Below, piece after piece: positions 6,644 through 11,604 of a stretch of DNA of 11,604 nt; the stretch's first letter is position 1, and each line of letters opens with the position of its first letter. The stretch lies in NCBI GenBank assembly GCA_018817905.1, contig JAHISS010000032.1, forward strand, positions 1 to 11,604, read 5' to 3'. Under the pieces are notes generated by a model that saw only the letters and a program-made list of their open reading frames with translations, had not been told where the DNA came from and did no database searches. This DNA is from Nanobdellota archaeon (lineage in GTDB: Archaea; Nanobdellota; Nanobdellia; Pacearchaeales; GW2011-AR1). The position numbers and the translations under genes were made by a program.

Positions 6644-7609
6644 ATGAACCATATCAACATCTGGACTGAAAAATATCGGCCGGTGACTTTCGACGAAATG
6701 GTCGGCCAGCAGGAGATTTTGAAAAGAGTCCGCTCGCTTGTCCAAGCCATGAACATTCCGCACCTGATGTTCGCCGGGCCAGCAGGAACAGGAAAGTCAA
6801 CTCTCGCATTAATAATTGTCAAAGAACTTTTCAAAGAAAAATGGAAAGAAAACTATCTTGAACTAAACGCTTCTGACGAACGCGGAATCGACGTGGTAAG
6901 ACAAAAAGTCAAGGACTTCGCCAGAACAAAAGCAATTGAAAACATCCCGTTCAAAGTAATCTTCCTCGACGAAGCTGACGCCCTGACAAAAGAAGCCCAG
7001 CAAGCTCTAAGAAGAACAATGGAAAACTACTCAAACACTTGTCGCTTCATCATGTCGTGCAATTATTCCTCCAGAATCATCGACCCGATACAATCGCGCT
7101 GCGTTGTTTTCCGTTTTAAACTGCTTGAAAAAAAAGACATAAAGAAAAGAATTGAAGTCATTGCCGAAAACGAAAACCTCAACATTACAGAAAAAGCATA
7201 CGACGCAGTCTACGAATCTTCTGAAGGCGATTGCAGAAAGGCGATTAACCTCATGCAGGCAACAGCTGCAATCTCGCCAGACATAACAGAAGACATGATT
7301 TTAATGGTTTCTTCTGCAGCAAAACCAGCAGACATGAAAATCGTCTTGGATTACGCGCTCGCAGGAGACTTTCTCGGAGCAAGAGACAAACTCCTCGACA
7401 CAATGCTCAAGGAAAGCGTTTCTGGAACAGAAATAATAAAAGGGATTCAGAAAGAAATCTGGAATCTCGAAATAGAACCGAGCATCAAAGTCAGACTAAC
7501 AGAAAAAACCGGCGAAGCAGAATTCAGAATGATTGAAGGCAGCGACGAGTTCGTGCAGCTCCAAGCCTTGCTCGCGAGTTTTGTGCTGGCTGGGAAAGGG
7601 GAAAGTTAA
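6644..7609 (+). CDS. rfcS: Replication factor C small subunit
   Basis: This AAA+ ATPase forms most of the clamp loader that opens the PCNA ring and places it on primer-template DNA. The 321 residues are normal length for archaeal RfcS and there is no intein, although this gene often carries one in archaea. Visible motifs are the RFC box WTEKYRP (7-13), Walker A GPAGTGKST (45-53), Walker B VIFLDEAD (105-112), sensor 1 around SCNYSSRI (138-145), SRC with the arginine finger (151-153), and sensor 2 GDCRKAIN (about 214-221). The remainder is the helical collar that holds the pentamer together. It has its own promoter after the gene-free repeat region and is followed, 221 bp later, by the large subunit in the same direction. 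Confidence 0.97.
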   Translation: MNHINIWTEKYRPVTFDEMVGQQEILKRVRSLVQAMNIPHLMFAGPAGTGKSTLALIIVKELFKEKWKENYLELNASDERGIDVVRQKVKDFARTKAIENIPFKVIFLDEADALTKEAQQALRRTMENYSNTCRFIMSCNYSSRIIDPIQSRCVVFRFKLLEKKDIKKRIEVIAENENLNITEKAYDAVYESSEGDCRKAINLMQATAAISPDITEDMILMVSSAAKPADMKIVLDYALAGDFLGARDKLLDTMLKESVSGTEIIKGIQKEIWNLEIEPSIKVRLTEKTGEAEFRMIEGSDEFVQLQALLASFVLAGKGES

Positions 7610-7830
7610 AAATAAATGCCTTATTCCTTCGCTTCGCTCAGAATTAATTCTCCAATCCATAATAGCTTCAATAACATCCGCCGCCCCTTAGATTATCAAA
7701 ACACAACTTAATTCCTTTTCGAGATAATCATTTTTATTACGGAGAATCTTGACGAAGTCAGATTCGGAGTTCATCCTAATCAATCGAACACTTCATAAAT
7801 CTTTAAATAAAGTTATTCCCAAAAATAATC
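7610..7830. other. rfcS-rfcL intergenic region with palindromes
   Basis: No gene is seen in these 221 bp. AGAATTAATTCT (7640-7651) is a perfect palindrome. A hairpin at 7744-7765 has a 9-bp stem (GAATC + TGAC pairing with GTCA + GATTC, one bulged T at 7749) and a GAA loop. A CCGCCGCCCC segment followed by GATTATCA and ATAATCATTTTTATTA resembles the other gap repeats. The rfcL promoter closes the region, so the two clamp-loader genes probably have separate transcripts. Confidence 0.55.
7802..7809 (+). promoter_or_regulatory. TATA box for rfcL
   Basis: TTTAAATA is centred 25 bp before the ATG at 7831, the leaderless spacing. Confidence 0.55.
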
Positions 7831-8994
7831 ATGTCCCTCTCTGAAAAATACCGCGCGAAAAAATATGAAGACATTGTAAAACAGGATAAAGCAATTGATG
7901 AAGTTAAATCATTCCTAAAACAGTTTCCTAAAAAGAAATCCCTGATTCTCTACGGTCCTGCTGGCACTGGAAAAACCTCGCTTGTCCTCGCCGCAGCCAG
8001 AGAAAACAATCTTGAAATCCTTGAACTGAATTCTTCCGACTTGCGTAACAGAGCAAAACTTGAAGAAACTCTTCGACCAGCAGCGCAGCAGCGTTCTTTA
8101 TTCAAAAAAGGAAAAATCCTCCTCATGGACGAAGTAGACGGCGTCACAGGCACAGACACTGGAGGCATTCCAGAACTTGTCCGCGTAATTAACTCAACCC
8201 ATTATCCGATAATAATGACATGCAACGATGTCTGGCAGTCAAAACTCTCACCCGTAAGACAAAAATCCAAGCTCGTCGAAATGAAACCCCTTGACGTGGG
8301 AACAATTATTTCTCTGCTCATGAAAATAACTGAAAAAGAAAACCTCGACAAAAGCCCTTACTTTTTGAAACAAATAGCAATAAAATCTCAAGGCGACACG
8401 AGGGCGGCAATTAACGACTTGGAATCCTACTCAGAAACAGACGAGTTCACAATCGACCTAACAGAAAAACGCGATGTCCAGGCAAGCATCTTCAATATTT
8501 TACGAAGATTATTCAAAGAACGCCAAGACTTCATAAGATTATTTGATAACTCTGAACTTTCCCTCGACCAGATATTTTTATGGATAGAAGAAAACATACC
8601 AAAAGAATACAGCGGACGGGAACTTGCCAAAGCCTACGCTGCGTTAGCTAGTGCCGACGTTTTCCGAGGAAGAATCTACAAAAACCAATCCTGGCGTTTC
8701 CTCATCTATCAAAATATTTTTCAAAGCGCAGGAATTTCCTATGCAAAAGATTCACCTTTGGGAGGATTCACAAAGTATGAACGTCCCAAGAGGATTTTAA
8801 AAATTTGGCTCAACAATCAAAAAATCGCAAAGAAGAAAACAATCTCAAAGAAGTACGCGAGATTTGTCCACTGCTCAACAAAAAGAATCATGCGCGACTT
8901 CCCAATCCTAACACCGATGTTAAAGCAGGAAGACGTTCAGAAAAAATTAAGATTCAGCGACGAAGAAATTGCTTATGTTAATGGGCTGAAGTAA
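7831..8994 (+). CDS. rfcL: Replication factor C large subunit, short form
   Basis: This is the single large subunit that pairs with four RfcS subunits in the clamp loader. Visible are the RFC-box-like SEKYRAKKYEDIV (4-16), Walker A GPAGTGKT (42-49), Walker B ILLMDEVD (96-103), sensor 1 near MTCND (129-133) and sensor 2 GDTRAAINDL (188-197). As usual for the large subunit, SRC is replaced (PVRQKS, 141-146). The collar domain follows, including the AALASADVF segment near 286 and a basic stretch at about 330-365. At 387 residues it is shorter than many archaeal RfcL (roughly 400-500). It ends in EEIAYVNGLK, with no PIP box (Qxx-aliphatic-xx-aromatic pair) and no charged tail. PCNA contact must then rely on other surfaces, if the gene is complete; no frame continuation is visible after the stop. 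Confidence 0.95.
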   Translation: MSLSEKYRAKKYEDIVKQDKAIDEVKSFLKQFPKKKSLILYGPAGTGKTSLVLAAARENNLEILELNSSDLRNRAKLEETLRPAAQQRSLFKKGKILLMDEVDGVTGTDTGGIPELVRVINSTHYPIIMTCNDVWQSKLSPVRQKSKLVEMKPLDVGTIISLLMKITEKENLDKSPYFLKQIAIKSQGDTRAAINDLESYSETDEFTIDLTEKRDVQASIFNILRRLFKERQDFIRLFDNSELSLDQIFLWIEENIPKEYSGRELAKAYAALASADVFRGRIYKNQSWRFLIYQNIFQSAGISYAKDSPLGGFTKYERPKRILKIWLNNQKIAKKKTISKKYARFVHCSTKRIMRDFPILTPMLKQEDVQKKLRFSDEEIAYVNGLK

Positions 8995-9012
8995 AACAGC
9001 TCTCTGTTACAA

Positions 9013-9034
9013 AATAGCAAAATTATTTCCCTCC
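9013..9034 (+). repeat. Dispersed repeat motif, copy 1
   Basis: This 22-mer recurs at 10429-10450 with one mismatch, in the same orientation. In both copies TGTTAC lies a few bases upstream. Confidence 0.7.
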
Positions 9035-9170
9035 AAGCCCCGCCGCCAAAACATTTTTGATTGTTCAAGACAAGGTGATTGCAGATAAAACAGACCAAAA
9101 AATTAATATCAAAATCATTTTCAGTTTATTGATATTTGCTAGACATTGCATGCAAGTCGAAAGTGCTATA

Positions 9171-9184
9171 TTTGGCTATTTAGA
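9171..9184 (+). repeat. TTTGGCTATTTAGA repeat, copy 1
   Basis: The exact 14-mer recurs at 10577-10590 in the same orientation, on the far side of the DsbA-like gene. Confidence 0.6.
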
Positions 9185-9260
9185 GCGTTAAATGACAGTA
9201 TTGAATTTAGTTAGTCCGGAATAGCACTAATCACTCATTTCAGAATTAACCACAAACAAC

Positions 9261-10256
9261 CTAACAATTTCCAGCTTGTGCTGCTGCTGAAGAACTTAAC
9301 GTTTCAGAACACTCTGCAGGAGCTTCGTTAAACGCAGAACAAACAGCTGTCTTAAATGCCTCAGCGTTTCTGGCAACGTTTGCTTTAACTCCATTAATCA
9401 ATAATGTAGGAGAGCCCTGAACTCCGTTACTTTGAGCTCTTTCAACAGATGCACTAAGTAAACCGGCTCCTTCGGACTCAACGCAGGACATAACACTTGC
9501 AGAATCAATGCCCAAAGAATCCATCAGGCTGATAGATTCAGTCTTGTCACATTCAATATCTCTTGAAGACCCGCATTTAGGATAAATATTTTCTACAAAT
9601 CCTGCAGCATAGTTCCAGTAATTCTCTGGGTCAAGTTTCTGAATGCATGCCTGAATCTTGTTCTGCTGAGTTTCATATGCGCCATGCCCGTCATGATACA
9701 TTACTGCTTCGAAATCAGCGTTCTCAGAAAGTAACGAAACCACTTCTGCCAATGGTCCCTGAGCTTGAACGCCATAAGGGCAATAAGACCAGATGAACAA
9801 CTCAACCTTTGGCCTATCAGATTTAGGAACTTCTGTTTGTTCTGGTTGTGAAGGCTGCGCTGGCAATGGTTGTTCATTCAAGTCAGCCACCTTGTTAACC
9901 AAAGACCCTCCATCCAGCGTAGTGTAAACCGGAACATTCTGTCCATCATAATTTATAACAACTTTATAGAACTGCCCGTCTTGTTCAGAAGAAACAACAC
10001 TAACTTCCCCAGCCAAATCAGGATTAGAATTAATAAAAGCAACAACTTTCTGTCCAGCTTCTTCTGCTGTAACAACATTTCCAGTTGTGCCACCGCCGTT
10101 CCCAAAAATCAAAAGTCCCAAAACCAACAAACCTAAAACCAAAGTCGACGCAATCCACGGGTTTTTCCTGACTTTGCCAAGGTGTTTACCGACAGAAATC
10201 TCAACATAATCCTCTTTCTTTTCCTTAATGTCTTCTCCTTTCTTTTTGTCTTCCAT
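9261..10256 (-). CDS. Membrane-anchored DsbA-like thioredoxin-fold protein
   Basis: The 331-residue product has a charged cytoplasmic N-terminus (1-32), one membrane helix (about 34-52, WIASTLVLGLLVLGLLIFG), a PepSY-like region (about 60-120), a proline-rich linker (about 128-145) and a thioredoxin-fold domain (about 150-310). The redox motif is SYCPYG (157-162), so the usual second cysteine is glycine. The cis-proline loop is GVQGSPTLLING (278-289, Pro283). Six or more other cysteines (204, 228, 236, 258, 306, 316, 331) could act as resolving partners. The architecture resembles archaeal DsbA/DsbG-like proteins, in which I recall CPYG being common, so it need not be a defect. It probably forms or rearranges disulfides outside the membrane; the cysteine-rich protease and six-cysteine protein nearby are plausible clients, by inference. 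Confidence 0.85.
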   Translation of the reverse strand: MEDKKKGEDIKEKKEDYVEISVGKHLGKVRKNPWIASTLVLGLLVLGLLIFGNGGGTTGNVVTAEEAGQKVVAFINSNPDLAGEVSVVSSEQDGQFYKVVINYDGQNVPVYTTLDGGSLVNKVADLNEQPLPAQPSQPEQTEVPKSDRPKVELFIWSYCPYGVQAQGPLAEVVSLLSENADFEAVMYHDGHGAYETQQNKIQACIQKLDPENYWNYAAGFVENIYPKCGSSRDIECDKTESISLMDSLGIDSASVMSCVESEGAGLLSASVERAQSNGVQGSPTLLINGVKANVARNAEAFKTAVCSAFNEAPAECSETLSSSAAAQAGNC

Positions 10257-10278
10257 TGCACTGTTGAGAAAATCACAC

Positions 10279-10287
10279 TTTAAAAAT
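10279..10287 (-). promoter_or_regulatory. TATA-like box for the DsbA-like gene
   Basis: The minus strand reads ATTTTTAAA, centred 27 bp before the ATG at 10256, again the leaderless spacing. Confidence 0.5.
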
Positions 10288-10316
10288 GTTTTGATGATTT
10301 CAATTTTGTTATATTA

Positions 10317-10387
10317 CCCACCACGCTGCCAAACCTTTTTTGAATAATCAATAAATCAAAAGGCAATGATTATCAACAATCTAATAT
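10317..10387 (+). repeat. Intergenic repeat unit, copy 1
   Basis: Anchors in order are CCCACCAC, CAAACCTTTT, ATAATCA (10344-10350) and ATCAACAATCTAATAT (10372-10387). The last is an exact 16-nt match to 10618-10633. Confidence 0.65.
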
Positions 10388-10428
10388 GAGGTATACAGTT
10401 ATTAATTCGTTTTTGTTACAATTCAAAG

Positions 10429-10450
10429 AATAGCAAGATTATTTCCCTCC
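10429..10450 (+). repeat. Dispersed repeat motif, copy 2
   Basis: This matches 9013-9034 at 21 of 22 positions in the same orientation and is followed by GGCACTAATCA (10470-10480), the counterpart of 9223-9233. Confidence 0.7.
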
Positions 10451-10510
10451 TCTTCTCGCAGCCACGTATGGCACTAATCATAACACAATACTCCACACGT
10501 AACATGCTCG

Positions 10511-10633
10511 CCCCCACCACAAACCTTTTCCGTATAATCATTATCAAATAAATCTTGTGAGCGTAGCGATTATTAATTTGGCTATTTAGACAGGCAAACT
10601 AATTTTCATATACTACAATCAACAATCTAATAT
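10511..10633 (+). repeat. Intergenic repeat unit, copy 2
   Basis: It carries CCCCCACCAC, CAAACCTTTT, ATAATCA (10534-10540), TTTGGCTATTTAGA (10577-10590, also at 9171-9184) and ATCAACAATCTAATAT (10618-10633). TTTTCATATACTA near 10603 resembles TTTTCACATACTA upstream of rfcS. Confidence 0.65.
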
Positions 10634-10728
10634 CCTGTCAGTTCGTGGGTTGTGCGATAATCTTGGAGTGGGCGGAGGCGCGAGTCAGAATAACAGTAAG
10701 CTGTGGTTATTTCTTGTCGATTAAACAT

Positions 10729-11148
10729 CTACTTCCCACCACGATTACCTTGATATACTTCCCAGCGTGAAACCCGATTCGACATGTTCGGCTTACCATA
10801 TTGAACAAAATCCCCGAAATCCAACTCACCTTGCGCACTATCTGGTTCCATTTCCTCAGCCCGTTTCATCTCAAGATAATTTCTAAAATATTGATTAACC
10901 TCAGCTCTCACCAAACTAACAGCCATGTTTATGTGATACCTGGTGCAATCTTCAACAGGCGCCCTAATAATTCTATCATCCATTTCCATAAGTAATTCAT
11001 CCACTCCGAGAAAACGCAAAACCTCTATCTTCCCAGGAACATCGAGGTGGTCGCCATACAACGCTAACTTATCAATCCGTGGCTTGACTTTTTTCCTAAG
11101 AAACCTATAATATCCTTCAGTTAATTCTTCGTGAATGTACATGCTCAT
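10729..11148 (-). CDS. Hypothetical 139-residue soluble protein
   Basis: I do not recognise the family. The product is charged and mostly helical, with no signal peptide or membrane helix. A basic segment near residues 17-27 (LRKKVKPRIDK) and an acidic one at about 95-113 (KRAEEMEPDSAQGELDFGD) stand out, and the end is glycine-rich and basic (GNRGGK). Two starts are possible, ATG at 11148 or at 11142. The second lies about 25 bp from the TATA-like tract at 11164-11172 and fits the leaderless spacing better. It is divergent from the proteasome-like fragment with only 44 bp between starts, so the two probably shared a regulatory region. Protein-like composition and clean promoter spacing support a real gene. 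Confidence 0.6.
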   Translation of the reverse strand: MSMYIHEELTEGYYRFLRKKVKPRIDKLALYGDHLDVPGKIEVLRFLGVDELLMEMDDRIIRAPVEDCTRYHINMAVSLVRAEVNQYFRNYLEMKRAEEMEPDSAQGELDFGDFVQYGKPNMSNRVSRWEVYQGNRGGK

Positions 11149-11163
11149 TGCATCACATTTAAT

Positions 11164-11172
11164 TTTTTAAAG
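11164..11172. promoter_or_regulatory. Shared TATA-like tract between divergent genes
   Basis: TTTTTAAAG is centred 25 bp before the GTG at 11193 on the plus strand, and about 20-26 bp before the two possible minus-strand starts (11148, 11142). One AT-rich tract may serve both directions. Confidence 0.45.
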
Positions 11173-11192
11173 TCTTCTACTCAGAGATTTTC

Positions 11193-11473
11193 GTGAGTTC
11201 AATAATAGCAGTTAGGGTATACACCGGAGAAAATAGTTGTATTTATTTTGGCACAGACCAACAGGAAACAACTTACGAAGGAGATAAAGCCGTTGCTAAG
11301 AGAACCGCGCAAAAAATTTGGGCTGGCCAAAATTGGATTCTTGCGCATGCCGGCACAGTTACAGAACATTTAGATGAATTCAGAAAAAGATTACAAGGAA
11401 GGAAAAAAGTAGGTAGTGAAGAATGGGGTTTGAAAAAAGCAGGAGAAATGATATCTCGCGCAGTAACTTGACC
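11193..11473 (+). pseudogene. Proteasome-like Ntn hydrolase, N-terminal fragment cut by an IS
   Basis: From GTG at 11193, supported by a TATA-like tract 25 bp upstream, the frame gives about 92 residues. It resembles the first part of a proteasome beta/HslV-type Ntn-hydrolase fold: SSIIAVRVYTG as strand 1, FGTDQQ with Asp22 in the Asp17 position, QKIW with Lys41 in the Lys33 position, and the glycine turn LAHAGTVTE (50-58). There is no N-terminal threonine; Ser2 or Ser3 could be the nucleophile after Met removal. Proteasome subunits have about 200 residues, so more than half is missing. The frame runs into the IS inverted repeat (11465-11479), which supplies the stop TGA. It is most likely a disrupted gene. 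Family assignment rests on motif pattern and is moderate. Confidence 0.6.
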
Positions 11474-11479
11474 TCGCCA
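11465..11479 (+). repeat. IS terminal inverted repeat (left end)
   Basis: AACTTGACCTCGCCA is the exact reverse complement of 126-140. It carries the TGA that ends the interrupted proteasome-like frame. Confidence 0.7.
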
Positions 11480-11484
11480 GTTAA

Positions 11485-11493
11485 CTTTAAATG
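11485..11493 (+). promoter_or_regulatory. TATA-like box of the IS transposase
   Basis: CTTTAAATG lies just inside the inverted repeat. A start about 25-26 bp downstream falls at about 11513-11516, in the loop of the following hairpin. Confidence 0.45.
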
Positions 11494-11499
11494 AAGAAA

Positions 11500-11526
11500 C
11501 TTTCAGTTGTTAGAAACAACTGAAAG
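11500..11526 (+). promoter_or_regulatory. 12-bp hairpin overlapping the transposase ribosome-binding site
   Basis: CTTTCAGTTGTT (11500-11511) pairs perfectly with AACAACTGAAAG (11515-11526) around an AGA loop. Its 3' arm overlaps the Shine-Dalgarno sequence AAAGGAGG (11523-11530). A message from the internal promoter would start near the loop and lack the 5' arm; a message reading in from the host gene would contain the whole stem. Confidence 0.65.
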
Positions 11527-11541
11527 GAGGCCTAAATCGAA

Positions 11542-11604
11542 ATGAAAGGAAACGTAAGTTTTTCTTTTGGGCCTATTGCTTTGATAAATAAGATAGATAA
11601 AAAA
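11542..11604 (+). CDS. Putative transposase N-terminus (partial)
   Basis: The ATG at 11542 is preceded by AAAGGAGG (11523-11530, spacing 11) and stays open for 21 codons to the window edge: MKGNVSFSFGPIALINKIDK, then Lys. Its position just inside an IS end and the strong ribosome-binding site support a transposase. The GPIALINKI segment weakly recalls the N-termini of IS4/IS1634-type transposases; the family is not established. Confidence 0.5.
   Translation, partial: MKGNVSFSFGPIALINKIDKK

Larger units (their letters stand above)
8995..9260. other. Gene-free gap between rfcL and the DsbA-like gene
   Basis: The two genes converge here and no coding region is seen. A small AACAG/CTGTT hairpin lies right after the rfcL stop (8995-9008). 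AATAGCAAAATTATTTCCCTCC (9013-9034), TTTGGCTATTTAGA (9171-9184) and AGCACTAATCA (9223-9233) all recur in the gap after the DsbA-like gene. TGCATGCA at 9146-9153 is a palindrome. Confidence 0.5.
10257..10728. other. 472-bp gene-free region with several direct repeats
   Basis: No gene, tRNA or known RNA is recognised. Two copies of a unit run in the same orientation. Copy one (10317-10387) has CCCACCAC, CAAACCTTTT, ATAATCA and ATCAACAATCTAATAT. Copy two (10511-10633) has the same anchors in the same order with an insertion of about 50 bp. Between them is the repeat shared with 9013-9034. The last part (10634-10690) is G-rich on the plus strand and different from the rest. Confidence 0.6.
11465..11604 (+). 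mobile_element. Left end of a partial insertion sequence
   Basis: It starts with the 15-nt inverted repeat shared with 126-140, then holds a TATA-like box (11485-11493), a perfect 12-bp hairpin (11500-11526), a strong ribosome-binding site and an open reading frame from 11542 that runs off the window. It interrupts the proteasome-like gene. The orientation is the same as the copy at the left edge, so the window lies between two direct copies or two ends of one element family. Confidence 0.65.

Noticed and set aside
9150..9191. Thirteen-codon mini-ORF (ATG to TAA) in the rfcL-DsbA gap
   Set aside because: Too short to support, no promoter at the right distance, and half of it is the dispersed TTTGGCTATTTAGA repeat.
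1..11604. CRISPR array, tRNA, rRNA or inteins in the RFC genes
   Set aside because: No regularly spaced identical repeats with unique spacers, no T-loop GTTCRANNC with matching acceptor stem, and both RFC genes have uninterrupted lengths and motifs.
1..11604. Composite transposon carrying the whole interior
   Set aside because: Direct IS ends at both edges allow it, but the interior holds essential replication and ribosomal genes and both edge genes are broken rather than intact at a single target.

Overview
The window looks archaeal. It carries both replication factor C clamp-loader subunits (small and large), a ribosomal protein L41e gene, a half-length archaeal-type endonuclease IV and a proteasome-type Ntn-hydrolase fragment. 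Almost every gene has an AT-rich TATA-like box centred about 25 bp before its start codon, with no room for a leader, which is the archaeal leaderless pattern. Short genes, small intergenic gaps, a membrane-anchored DsbA-like protein of CPYG type and a large surface protease suggest a DPANN lineage (Woesearchaeota/Pacearchaeota-like). That placement is inference from protein style, not a phylogeny.

Layout, left to right. Positions 1-140 look like the right end of an insertion sequence (IS) that cuts an endonuclease IV gene (minus strand, to 534) in half. Next on the minus strand is a two-gene operon, 4595 down to 598: a 1060-residue secreted gingipain-like (C25, clan CD) cysteine protease with MopE-like calcium-binding motifs, translationally coupled to a secreted single-pass membrane protein. 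Divergent from it (4716-5534, plus) is a proline/threonine-rich protein with a C-terminal membrane anchor. A membrane-anchored six-cysteine protein (5588-6046, minus) is divergent from the tiny L41e gene (6136-6252, plus). A 391-bp gene-free region holding two 140-bp degenerate repeats leads into rfcS (6644-7609) and rfcL (7831-8994). A DsbA-like membrane protein (9261-10256, minus), a 472-bp repeat-rich gap, an unknown 139-residue protein (10729-11148, minus) and a divergent proteasome-like Ntn-hydrolase fragment (11193-11473, plus) follow. The fragment is cut by the left end of what appears to be the same IS (from 11465), whose putative transposase starts at 11542 and leaves the window.

Two functional themes run through the genes. 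One is information processing: the RFC clamp loader for PCNA, the ribosome, and a broken repair nuclease. The other is the cell surface: a large cysteine-rich protease, its operon partner, a six-cysteine membrane protein, and a thiol oxidoreductase that could help make disulfides in them. The most interesting non-coding structures are three. First, a 15-nt inverted repeat occurs at both window edges, each inside a truncated gene. Second, a 12-bp hairpin overlaps the transposase ribosome-binding site, placed so that only read-through transcripts would contain it whole. Third, a family of degenerate repeats, all in the same orientation, occupies the gene-free gaps of the right half.
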